Position numbers and translations under genes: made by a program. Below, one piece after another: positions 5,988-12,512 of a DNA stretch of 12,512 nucleotides. Each line of letters opens with the position of its first letter. Position 1 is the first letter of the stretch. Under the pieces are notes generated by a model that searched no databases, was not told the DNA's origin, and was given only the letters and a program-made list of their open reading frames with translations. The DNA lies in NCBI GenBank assembly GCA_002483865.1, contig DLIT01000111.1, forward strand, positions 1-12,512. The letters are read 5' to 3'. Source of the DNA: Brevundimonas sp. UBA7635 (GTDB lineage: Bacteria; Pseudomonadota; Alphaproteobacteria; Caulobacterales; Caulobacteraceae).

Positions 5988-6512
5988 TCAGGTTGCCAAC
6001 GGATTCAGCCTTTCGAACAGGGTGACGTCGGCGTCCTTGTATGTGGTGGTGGTATAAGGGCTGTATCCCAGCCTGTCGGCCAGGCGGATCGAGGCCCGGT
6101 TATCGGGCGCGATCATGCAGACGGTACGCGGTGCGCCGCGTTCGGTGTCGGTCCATTTCAGGGCCGCCTGGACCGCTTCAAAGGCCAAACCCTTGCCCTG
6201 GAAGCGCGGGGCAATGCCCCAACCCAGTTCGGGCGCGTTAAAGGCGGGGGTCATGTCGCGGCGATAGTCCAGCACTCCGACGCTGCCGACATAGTCGCCC
6301 GTGGCAATCTCGCGGATTGACCAGTTGCCGTGTCCCAAAGCCTGCCAATGACCGATGTCGCGCAGGCAGCGGAACCAGACCTCTTCCTCACTGAGGCCAC
6401 GGCCGATGATAAAGCGGCTGAAGTCGGCATCGCTCCACAACTTCACCAGGTCGGGCATGTCCGCGATGGTGACGGGGGTGAGGCACAGGCGGTCGGTGAT
6501 GAGCGTGGTCAC
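5988..6512 (-). CDS. GNAT-family N-acetyltransferase (RimJ/RimL-like)
   Basis: This 174-residue single-domain protein opens with [17 protein letters not shown], typical of the RimJ/RimL branch of GNAT enzymes. The acetyl-CoA pyrophosphate loop is RFQGKG (103-108) after the strand ELGWGI. Motif [14 protein letters not shown] (138-150), packs the cofactor. It transfers an acetyl group from acetyl-CoA to an amine, either a protein N-terminus or a small molecule. The start is GTG at 6512 within GTGA, which overlaps the radC stop by 4 bases, a classic termination-reinitiation junction, so it is expressed with radC. The acceptor cannot be assigned. Confidence 0.9.
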   Translation of the reverse strand: MTTLITDRLCLTPVTIADMPDLVKLWSDADFSRFIIGRGLSEEEVWFRCLRDIGHWQALGHGNWSIREIATGDYVGSVGVLDYRRDMTPAFNAPELGWGIAPRFQGKGLAFEAVQAALKWTDTERGAPRTVCMIAPDNRASIRLADRLGYSPYTTTTYKDADVTLFERLNPLAT

Positions 6513-7240
6513 ATCAGTCCCAGTTGCTTGAAGCTGGCCACGCCCTGACGGCCGACGATCAGGTGGTCGTGAATCTCGATGGAAAGAGCGCGGGCCGCCT
6601 CGATGATCTGGCGGGTCATGTCGATATCCGCGCGGCTGGGCGTCGGGTCGCCCGAAGGGTGATTGTGGACGATGATCATGGCGCTGGCCGACAGCTCCAG
6701 GGCCCGGCGTACGACCTCGCGCGGATAGACCGGGGCATGATCGACCGTGCCCCGGTTCTGAACCTCGTCCAGGATCAGCTGGTTCTTCTTGTCGAGATAC
6801 AGGACGCGGAACTGTTCACGCGGTTCATGCTGCATGGACAGGCGAACATAGGCCAGAAGGGCCGACCATGAGGAAATCACCGTGCGCTTGTTGGCTTCTT
6901 CCTTGGTGATGCGCCGCGCCACCTCGTGCAGGGCGCTGAGGTCCAGGGCGGTTTCAGCCCCGATCCCCTTGGAGCGGCCGCGTGAGTCCTCGGCCCGCAC
7001 CGTCATCATATCCTCGACCGAGGCTGCCAGGATGGCGGCCAGCGACCCGAACCGTGTCAGAAGGGCCTTGGCGATCGGCTTGACGTCACCCTGGGGCTGG
7101 CTGCGGAACAGGAAGAGTTCCAGCAGCTCATAGTCGGGCAGGTTGCCCAGCCCGGCCTGGCGCGCACGATCACGCAGGCGCTCGCGATGGCCAGCGTGAT
7201 GCGGCTTTGGGCCTGGCGTCTTTGGTGGTTGATCGAGCAT
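6509..7240 (-). CDS. radC: RadC family JAB/MPN-domain protein
   Basis: The 243 residues form an N-terminal helix-hairpin-helix-like part (about 15-110; [23 protein letters not shown]) and a C-terminal JAMM metallo-domain. The metal motif is His192, His194 and Asp205 ([14 protein letters not shown]), with the upstream glutamate probably Glu175 in PREVV. The protein is historically annotated as a DNA repair protein, though that role in E. coli has been questioned. The JAMM residues imply a zinc hydrolase fold. The ATG at 7240 follows GGGGGAGG and is 26 bp after the map stop. The stop overlaps the start of the acetyltransferase gene. Confidence 0.93.
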   Translation of the reverse strand: MLDQPPKTPGPKPHHAGHRERLRDRARQAGLGNLPDYELLELFLFRSQPQGDVKPIAKALLTRFGSLAAILAASVEDMMTVRAEDSRGRSKGIGAETALDLSALHEVARRITKEEANKRTVISSWSALLAYVRLSMQHEPREQFRVLYLDKKNQLILDEVQNRGTVDHAPVYPREVVRRALELSASAMIIVHNHPSGDPTPSRADIDMTRQIIEAARALSIEIHDHLIVGRQGVASFKQLGLM

Positions 7241-7266
7241 CAGCCTCCCCCTTGAGGGAGACTAAC

Positions 7267-8088
7267 TCAGAACGACGGTCTGAAAAGACCCTTGGGCGAG
7301 GCGGTGAAGATTTCGATGCCATCTTCGGTGACGCCAATGGTGTGTTCGCACTGCGAAGACAGGGACTTGTCGCGGGTTACGGCCGTCCAGCCGTCGGACA
7401 GGACTTTCACTCCCGGCTTGCCCAGGTTCACCATCGGCTCGACGGTGAAGAACATGCCCGGCTTCAGCACGGCACCTTCGCCACGACGGCCATAGTGCAG
7501 GACGTTCGGTGCATCATGGAAGACGCGACCGATGCCGTGGCCGCAGAAGTCGCGCACCACGCTCATGCGTTGGGCCTCGACGAACTTCTGGATGGCATAG
7601 CCGATGTCGCCGAAGGTATTGCCCGGCCTGATCTGGGCCAGGCCCAGGTCCAGCGATTCATAGGTGACGTCGATCAGCTTCTTGGAGCGGGTATTGATTT
7701 CGCCGACCGGATACATGCGGCTGGAATCGCCGTGCCAACCATCGACGATGACCGTGTGGTCGATGTTGACGATGTCACCTTCCTTCAGGACCTTGTCGCC
7801 GGGAATGCCGTGGCAGACGACGTGGTTGATCGAGGTGCAGACGGTCTTGGTATAGCCCTTGTAGCCCAGGCAGGCGGGCGTGCCGCCGCGCTCCAGCGTG
7901 AACTCGCGGATGATGTCGTCCAGCTCGCCCGTGGTGACGCCCGGCTTGACGTGGTCGGTGATCATGTCGAGGGCCTCGGCTACCAGGCGGCCAGCCTTGC
8001 GCATGCCTTCAAAGGCCGCGGCATCATGGATGCGGATTTCGTGGCTGCGGACGAAGTCTTCGGAATCCAGCTCAGGCGTCTCGTACAT
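7267..8088 (-). CDS. map: Type I methionine aminopeptidase
   Basis: The enzyme removes the initiator methionine from nascent proteins in the cytoplasm. With the ATG at 8088 it has 273 residues, close to the E. coli enzyme plus a short N-terminal extension. All five metal ligands are present; in numbering from this ATG they are Asp110 (NIDHTVI), Asp121 (HGDSS), His184 (CGHGIG), Glu217 (TVEPM) and Glu248 (QCEHT). The substrate-binding His93 is in VCHGIPG. A TTG at 8094 would add two residues, but the weak ribosome site GAAAG touches it directly, whereas it is 6 bases from the ATG, so the ATG is preferred. It heads the leftward series map, radC, GNAT, bolA and AKR-like gene. Confidence 0.97.
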   Translation of the reverse strand: MYETPELDSEDFVRSHEIRIHDAAAFEGMRKAGRLVAEALDMITDHVKPGVTTGELDDIIREFTLERGGTPACLGYKGYTKTVCTSINHVVCHGIPGDKVLKEGDIVNIDHTVIVDGWHGDSSRMYPVGEINTRSKKLIDVTYESLDLGLAQIRPGNTFGDIGYAIQKFVEAQRMSVVRDFCGHGIGRVFHDAPNVLHYGRRGEGAVLKPGMFFTVEPMVNLGKPGVKVLSDGWTAVTRDKSLSSQCEHTIGVTEDGIEIFTASPKGLFRPSF

Positions 8089-8258
8089 GGTCAACTTTCA
8101 GTGCGCCGTCGCAAAAAAGGGGAGAGGCGGAAGGGCGCTTTTGCTCGGGTGTCAGATGGGCCTTGTACCACAAAACCTCAACCCCGTCAGGACCGGACCG
8201 TGACCTAGAGGAAACAACGCCTATCTTTGGCCCATGCAACAGCAAGTCCCAAACCCGT

Positions 8259-8654
8259 GACGACATCACCGCCGATGCCGTGTGTCAGGCTTTTGGCGTC
8301 GAGGTTGCCGAACACCCTGATGCCCTGGCGGTGCTGGCGCGCCGCTATGGTTCAGACGATTTCAATGCTGCCCACCGCCGGATGGCGCGCATTGCGGCAG
8401 GCGGCGTCTGATTGCCAATCCGGTGACGGAGGTGCCGGGGTTCCAGATCGACAACGTCTTTGTCATGGCGGGCGTCGGAAGCCCATCCCGACCTGTCCTA
8501 TGGCCGCTATCCTTTTGGCATTACGGGGCCCGAAACCCGATGCGAAGGGGTCGGAACCGAGCTGATGATCCGAGGGCGCAATCCAACCGAAGTTGACGTT
8601 GCGGAACACGAATTATCCACCGAACTGCGTTATCATGGAATCAAGTTGCCGTAA
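8259..8654 (+). pseudogene. Broken CinA/MoaB-type molybdopterin-binding protein gene
   Basis: Three pieces of one CinA-N/MoaB-like protein follow in order. Piece 1 (8259-8411) reads DDITADAVCQAFGVEVAEHP through AAHRRMARIAAGGV and stops at TGA. Piece 2 (from 8405, shifted frame) reads RLIANPVTEVPGFQIDNVFV then MAGV to about 8476. Piece 3 (about 8472-8654, back in the first frame) reads SEAHPDLSYGRYPF, then GTELMIRGRNPTEVDVAEHE, and ends IKLP with TAA. In this family DDIT follows a GGIGPTH motif and MAGVP is followed by some 40-50 residues before HPD. The first 70 or so residues and the MAGV-to-HPD segment are therefore gone, and a frameshift separates pieces 1 and 2. Intact relatives are annotated as competence/damage-inducible protein A or molybdopterin-binding protein. 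It cannot make a working product. Confidence 0.8.
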
Positions 8655-8828
8655 CGGCACCTCGCAAAGGTGTGAAATTGTGAGGCTTCTTCGCCACGCT
8701 ATTGCCGTTTTGTGGCCCGAGAGGGGACTTGCTTGCATCTGCCAGCATGACAGTGACGTTCAGACTGCTAGCTTTGGCGCTCTCCCCGAACAAGGACCCG
8801 GACATCAGTAAGCCCGGGCGGATTATAT

Positions 8829-8834
8829 AGGTGA
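8829..8834 (+). promoter_or_regulatory. Ribosome binding site deciding the FadL start
   Basis: AGGTGA ends 5 bases before the ATG at 8840. The in-frame GTG at 8831 lies inside this site and so cannot be the start it serves. Confidence 0.65.
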
Positions 8835-8839
8835 AACAT

Positions 8840-10144
8840 ATGACTCCCAGGAACATGGCCCGCGTCGGCGGCTTAGCCCTTACCGCTGCCCTGATGGCTG
8901 GCGTTGCGTCTCCGGCCCTGGCTGGCTCCTTCTATCTGCAGGAACAATCGGCGCGCGGCATGGGCCGTGCGAACTCGGGTGAAACCGCCGACAAGGGCGT
9001 TGAATCCCTGTGGTGGAACGCCGCCTCGATCGCCCGCTCGGGCCGTCAGGTGACGACTTCGCTGCACGCCATCCGCCTTGATGCCGAGGCTACCAACAAC
9101 GGCTCCTACGTTACCTACACCAACCCGGCCAATGGTCAGCAGTACACCGCCCCGGTGATGAATGCCCGCCAGACCGAAGAGCCGCTGGAAAACGGCCTGG
9201 TTCCGAACTTCGCCATCGCGACGCCGGTCACCGATCGCCTGGCCGTGGGCCTGGTCGTCGCCGCGCCCTACAACTTCACCACCAAGTATTCGCCGGAATC
9301 CTTCGCCCGCTATGACGCCGGCACGTCCGAGCTGCGTTCGGCCGATCTGGGCCTGACCGCCGCCTATCAGGTCAACGACTGGCTGGACATCGGCGCTGGC
9401 GTCAACGTCGAATACGTCAAGGCCAAGCTGACCTCGGCCATGCCCGCCTTCGCTCCGACCTTTGCCGATGGCTCGAACCGCCTGGAAGGCGACGGCTTCG
9501 CCTATGGCTGGAACGTCGGCGCGCAAGTCCACCACGGCAAGTGGGACCTGGGCCTGTCGTATCGTTCGGCCATCGAGCATGACCTGGAAGGCGAGATCGA
9601 GACCATCCTGACCGGCCCGCTGGCCCCGAACAGCTTCAAGGCTGACGGTGGTGCCTCGATCAACACGCCGTGGTTCGCCTCGGCCGCCGTGCGCTACGCC
9701 GTCACCGACAAGCTGACCCTGAACGCCCAGGTCAACCGCATCGGCTGGTCCGAGTTTGACGCCATCCGCGTTGACTATCCGGGCGGTGGCGACGTCATTC
9801 ACCAGAACTATGAAGACGTCACGACCGGCGCCATCGGTCTGGACTATGCCATGAGCGACAAGACCACCCTGCGTGCAGGCGTGGCCTATGACCCGACCCC
9901 GACCACGGACGAGCTGCGTACCGCCCGTATCCCCGACGCTGACCGTACCCTGTATTCGGTCGGTCTGCGCACCGACGTGACCGAGGGTGTCGTCTTTGAC
10001 GCCGCCGTCACCTACATCGGCATGAACAAGTCCGAGATGCACGACGACCGCAGCTTCTATAACGGTCTGGTCACCTCGCACCTGCGCGGCGACATCGAAG
10101 GCTCGGGCCTGGTCTTGTCGATGGGCACCACCATCAAGTTCTGA
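8840..10144 (+). CDS. FadL/OmpP1/TodX-family outer membrane transporter
   Basis: The protein has 434 residues from the ATG at 8840, a normal FadL length. A signal peptide covers residues 1-28, with a basic N-region, the hydrophobic GGLALTAALMAGVA and cleavage after SPALA. The mature start GSFYLQEQSARGMGRANSG matches the FadL N-terminal hatch segment, and LWWNAASIA corresponds to the family's NPA-type motif. Many alternating-hydrophobicity strands follow, ending VLSMGTTIKF with a C-terminal phenylalanine as expected for BAM-dependent barrels. Members let long-chain fatty acids or other hydrophobic compounds diffuse across the outer membrane. It is a single-gene unit closed by a strong terminator. 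The substrate is not evident; a link to the acyl-CoA genes at the left is not shown. Confidence 0.93.
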   Translation: MTPRNMARVGGLALTAALMAGVASPALAGSFYLQEQSARGMGRANSGETADKGVESLWWNAASIARSGRQVTTSLHAIRLDAEATNNGSYVTYTNPANGQQYTAPVMNARQTEEPLENGLVPNFAIATPVTDRLAVGLVVAAPYNFTTKYSPESFARYDAGTSELRSADLGLTAAYQVNDWLDIGAGVNVEYVKAKLTSAMPAFAPTFADGSNRLEGDGFAYGWNVGAQVHHGKWDLGLSYRSAIEHDLEGEIETILTGPLAPNSFKADGGASINTPWFASAAVRYAVTDKLTLNAQVNRIGWSEFDAIRVDYPGGGDVIHQNYEDVTTGAIGLDYAMSDKTTLRAGVAYDPTPTTDELRTARIPDADRTLYSVGLRTDVTEGVVFDAAVTYIGMNKSEMHDDRSFYNGLVTSHLRGDIEGSGLVLSMGTTIKF

Positions 10145-10167
10145 GCCTTGGACTGAACTGAAACGCA

Positions 10168-10203
10168 AACGGCGGCTCCTGACGGAGCCGCCGTTTTTGT
10201 TTT
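10168..10203 (+). terminator. Strong rho-independent terminator of the FadL-type gene
   Basis: AACGGCGGCTCC and GGAGCCGCCGTT form a perfect 12-bp stem with the loop TGAC, followed by TTTGTTTT. It begins 24 bp after the stop codon. Confidence 0.95.
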
Positions 10204-10230
10204 GGCCAGGGTCAGCATAATCTGCGCCAG

Positions 10231-10268
10231 AAAAAAGCCGCCCCCAGCCAGACGGCGGGAGCGGCTTT
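10231..10268 (-). terminator. Rho-independent terminator of the DEAD-box helicase gene
   Basis: Read on the minus strand, AAAGCCGC (10268-10261) pairs with GCGGCTTT (10241-10234), extended by GGG/CCC pairing inside, and is followed by a run of T. It lies 21 bp beyond the helicase stop and about 30 bp from the convergent FadL terminator. Confidence 0.85.
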
Positions 10269-10289
10269 CTACGTCAGAGCTCAGGTGCT

Positions 10290-11777
10290 CTAGCCTCTTT
10301 GGGCGTAGCCCTTGCCACCGTTGGACGGGCGACGCGGGCGGCGCTTCATCTGGTCAACAGCCTTAGGTTCGGCCGAAGGCTCGGCGCGCGCCGAGGACTT
10401 GGGACGTTCCTTTGCCATGGGGTCATAGACTGCGACCGGACGTTCAGCCTGGGCACCGCCACGGTTGCCCTTGCGCTGACGGTGCGGCTGGCCGCCCCCT
10501 TCAGGACGCACGCCATCACGGCGCGGGTTGCGGGCGCGGTTGCGACCACGACCTTCGCCCCCTTCACGCTCTTCGCGTTCGGGCAGGGTGGCCTTCTTAT
10601 TCACGCCAGCGGCCATGATCGAGGCGTCCAGCTGGGCCAGGGCCTTGTCATTACGACGGTCGATCGCCGGGATCTTCTGGCGCGTGGTCTTTTCGATGTC
10701 TTTCAGCAGCTTCATCTCGTCACCCGCGACGAAGCTGATGGCGGTGCCGTCGGCACCGGCACGGGCGGTGCGACCAATGCGGTGAACATAGGCCTCGGGC
10801 ACATAGGGCAGCTCGTAGTTGACCACGTGGGTCACCTTATCGACGTCGATACCGCGTGCGGCAATGTCGGTGGCGACCAGAACGCGCAGCTTGCCTTTTT
10901 TAAAGGCTTCCAGAGCGCGCTCGCGCTGCGACTGGCTCTTGTTGCCGTGGATGGCACCGGCCTCTACGCCGCCCGCTTCCAGATAGGCGGCGACCTTGTC
11001 GGCACCATGCTTGGTCTTGGTGAAGACCAGGCAGCGGGTATAGCTGGGGTCAGAGAACAGCTCGGTCAGCAGGGCGCGCTTGCGGCCCTGTTCGACCCAG
11101 ACGACCGACTGCTTGATGCGCTCGACCGTGGTGGCCTGGGGCGTGACCTGAACCTTGACCGGATCTTTCAGCAGTTCACCGGCCAGCTTGCCGATTTCCG
11201 ACGGCATGGTAGCCGAGAAGAAGAGGTTCTGGCGCTTGGCCGGGATGCGGCTGACGATCTGGCGGATGGGCTTGATGAAGCCCAGGTCCAGCATCTGGTC
11301 GGCTTCGTCGAGGACGAAAATCTCGGTTTGCGACAGGTCCAGTGTCTTTTGCTGGACGTGGTCGAGCAGGCGGCCCGGGGCGGCAACCAGAACGTCCAGG
11401 CCTTGCTGGATAGCGCGTTCTTGCGGGCCGTACTTGACGCCGCCGAAGACAACCGCAACGCGGAATCCAAGGTGGGCACCATATTGCTTGAAGCTTTCAG
11501 CGATCTGGGTGGCCAGTTCGCGGGTTGGCGACAGGATCAGGCAGCGCGTGGTGCGCGGCAGGGGCGGGGTGCGGCTTTCAGCCAGACGATGCAGGATCGG
11601 CAGAGCGAAGGCGGCGGTCTTGCCCGTGCCGGTCTGGGCAATACCCAGAAGGTCCTTGCCTTCCATGACGTGAGGAATGGCTTTTTGCTGGATCGGGGTC
11701 GGCTGTTCATAGCCAGCCGATTTCAGCGCAGTCAGAAGGGCCGGGTTCAGGCCCATGGAATCAAAAGTGCGGCTCAC
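10290..11777 (-). CDS. rhlE: DEAD-box ATP-dependent RNA helicase, RhlE type
   Basis: The chosen start is the GTG at 11777, giving 495 residues. It is needed to keep Phe5 of the Q motif (TFDSMGL, then GYEQPTPIQ ending at Gln30), which a start at the later ATG would lose. The longer frame upstream has no family similarity. Core motifs: I AQTGTGKT (47-54), Ia PTRELA (84-89), II DEAD (157-160), III SAT (188-190), V ATDIAARGID (302-311), VI HRIGRTAR (332-339). From about 400 a basic, Arg/Gly/Pro-rich tail follows, as in RhlE proteins, probably for RNA binding. The protein unwinds short RNA duplexes in ribosome assembly or mRNA decay. It is a single-gene unit with a long leader, convergent with the FadL-type gene. 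Confidence 0.93.
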   Translation of the reverse strand: MSRTFDSMGLNPALLTALKSAGYEQPTPIQQKAIPHVMEGKDLLGIAQTGTGKTAAFALPILHRLAESRTPPLPRTTRCLILSPTRELATQIAESFKQYGAHLGFRVAVVFGGVKYGPQERAIQQGLDVLVAAPGRLLDHVQQKTLDLSQTEIFVLDEADQMLDLGFIKPIRQIVSRIPAKRQNLFFSATMPSEIGKLAGELLKDPVKVQVTPQATTVERIKQSVVWVEQGRKRALLTELFSDPSYTRCLVFTKTKHGADKVAAYLEAGGVEAGAIHGNKSQSQRERALEAFKKGKLRVLVATDIAARGIDVDKVTHVVNYELPYVPEAYVHRIGRTARAGADGTAISFVAGDEMKLLKDIEKTTRQKIPAIDRRNDKALAQLDASIMAAGVNKKATLPEREEREGGEGRGRNRARNPRRDGVRPEGGGQPHRQRKGNRGGAQAERPVAVYDPMAKERPKSSARAEPSAEPKAVDQMKRRPRRPSNGGKGYAQRG

Positions 11778-11797
11778 AGAGCAATCTTTCGCATTAT

Positions 11798-11841
11798 GGC
11801 GAAGCGCATTCTGGGTGGCGCACGGCTTTTGAGGCTTCGCC
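11798..11841. repeat. Inverted repeat in the helicase leader
   Basis: GGCGAAGC (11798-11805) and GCTTCGCC (11834-11841) are perfect 8-bp arms 28 bp apart, just upstream of the GTG start at 11777. In the mRNA this would form a stem close to the weak ribosome site, so an effect on translation is possible. Confidence 0.5.
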
Positions 11842-12055
11842 TGCAAAAACGCGACGCGCGCTGGAATAACGCCTGCCGTTCCCGATGGAGTCTTCGCGAA
11901 CGAGGACCGTCGGGGTGGATCGGGCGTCATCCCGCGTGTCCGGACAACGTATGACTTTAGGAGTCAGGCCAGCTGCATCTGCACTCAGGTCTTCGGAAGA
12001 AGGCCCACACGCGGTGCAGGAAGCTGGCTATCGCCTTGTGCGATGCGGGGCAGAT

Positions 12056-12102
12056 GGGCCTCAAAAGGGGCGAAGTCAAGGCGACGTCGTTTTTTGAGGC
12101 CC
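12056..12102 (-). terminator. Inverted repeat after gltB, possible terminator
   Basis: GGGCCTCAAAA (12056-12066) and TTTTGAGGCCC (12092-12102) are perfect 11-bp arms around 25 bp, starting 14 bp after the gltB stop. The loop is long and no T-run follows on the minus strand, so a terminator role is uncertain. Confidence 0.4.
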
Positions 12103-12116
12103 GATGGGTGCAATGA

Positions 12117-12512
12117 TCAGGCCGGTTGGGCCAGAAGCGGCTCATCCTGCTGGACCATGGCTGCGATGCTGGTCTGGGGCAGGATGCAGATGAACTGGGC
12201 CAGGCTTTGGTCCCAGCTGTCGAGCAGGCGAAGCGCGAGCGGGGATCCCGTTGCGGCCGCATGACCTTCGACCAGGGCCCTTAACCGGTCGGCGGCCTCG
12301 GGCGTTATGGGGGCAAGACCGGCCAGGTCCCCGTTCAGGGAAGCGGCTGCCCGGCCATGCGGGTCCAGCACGAACAACTCGCCCCCACTCATCCCTGCCG
12401 CCAGGTTCCAGCCGGTCGAACCCAGAACCACGACGCGACCACCGGTCATGTATTCGCAGCCGTGGGCCCCCAGTCCCTCGACCACGGCTTCTGCGCCGGA
12501 GTTACGGACGGC
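12117..12512 (-). CDS. gltB: Glutamate synthase large subunit, C-terminal end (runs off right edge)
   Basis: The frame is open from 12512 to the TGA at 12117, giving the last 131 residues. AVRNSGAEAVVEGLGAHGCE then YMTGGRVVVLG, then GWNLAAGMSGGELFVLD, is the glycine-rich GXGXG beta-helix domain that ends GltB. After it comes the family's helical end, RLLDSWDQSLAQFICILP. GltB is the large subunit of NADPH-dependent glutamate synthase (GOGAT), which makes two glutamates from glutamine and 2-oxoglutarate. The short N-terminal extension of this fragment to the edge shows that the GTG at 12485 is internal and not a start. gltD does not follow downstream here and must lie upstream or elsewhere. Confidence 0.95.
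   Translation of the reverse strand, partial: AVRNSGAEAVVEGLGAHGCEYMTGGRVVVLGSTGWNLAAGMSGGELFVLDPHGRAAASLNGDLAGLAPITPEAADRLRALVEGHAAATGSPLALRLLDSWDQSLAQFICILPQTSIAAMVQQDEPLLAQPA

Larger units (their letters stand above)
11778..12116. other. Leader region of the helicase gene and gltB downstream region, no gene seen
   Basis: This holds 339 bp without a convincing protein. It must contain the helicase promoter, unless the helicase is read through from gltB, which is on the same strand. Two inverted repeats are visible, at 11798-11841 and 12056-12102. A 44-codon stretch in the gltB frame just past its stop stays open, but it has only a TTG as possible start and no recognisable content. Confidence 0.5.

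Noticed and set aside
7207..8208. 333-codon frame antisense to map
   Set aside because: The methionine aminopeptidase metal ligands are all on the minus strand; the antisense frame is a codon-bias shadow.
8873..10168. 431-codon frame antisense to the FadL-type gene
   Set aside because: It mirrors the codon bias of the GC-rich real gene and has low-complexity Gly/Val/Asp/Gln composition with no family motif. The plus strand has a signal peptide and FadL motifs.
10299..11954. 551-codon frame antisense to the DEAD-box helicase
   Set aside because: All helicase motifs are on the minus strand; the opposite frame has no recognisable domain.
1..12512. CRISPR arrays, insertion sequences and rRNA genes
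   Set aside because: No regularly spaced direct repeats, transposase-like frames with terminal repeats, or rRNA segments were seen.

Overview
The window looks like a high-GC alphaproteobacterium of the Caulobacterales type (Caulobacter or Brevundimonas-like). This rests on the conserved alphaproteobacterial EtfB, the compact map-radC block, a BolA protein of the IbaG type, and GC-rich codon use to the right of about 4700. The genus is an inference from gene flavour only.

Left part (1-4712), accessory character. The start of etfB lies at the left edge. A leftward operon follows: a TetR regulator, an HSD10-like short-chain dehydrogenase and a crotonase-type enoyl-CoA hydratase. Divergent from it is a second dehydrogenase of the HSDL2 / citronellol-dehydrogenase type. 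The 70-bp divergent gap holds a perfect 6-3-6 inverted repeat over the probable tetR-side -35 box. Hydration, 3-hydroxyacyl-CoA oxidation and an electron-transfer flavoprotein together suggest a beta-oxidation-like module for an unidentified lipid, terpenoid or branched acyl-CoA. Next come about 370 bp of non-coding DNA with a hairpin, a small AlpA/excisionase-type DNA-binding protein with a perfect palindrome upstream, and about 340 bp of empty sequence. The block ends in the 3' half of an initiator tRNA-fMet gene (4665-4712) with no 5' half. This is the usual footprint of a tyrosine-integrase element inserted in a tRNA gene, so the left part is read as the distal end of a genomic island. The intact tRNA and the integrase are predicted to lie left of the window.

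Right part (4713-12512), core chromosome. The probable original tRNA terminator is followed by a leftward housekeeping series: map, radC, a GNAT acetyltransferase, bolA and an aldo/keto-reductase-fold protein that lacks the catalytic tetrad. Most junctions overlap or are only a few bases long. Upstream of map, on the opposite strand, is a broken CinA/MoaB-type molybdopterin-binding gene with a lost N-terminus, a frameshift and an internal deletion. A FadL-family outer-membrane transporter follows with a strong terminator. It converges on an RhlE-type DEAD-box RNA helicase with its own terminator and a long leader. The right edge holds the C-terminal end of glutamate synthase large subunit (gltB).
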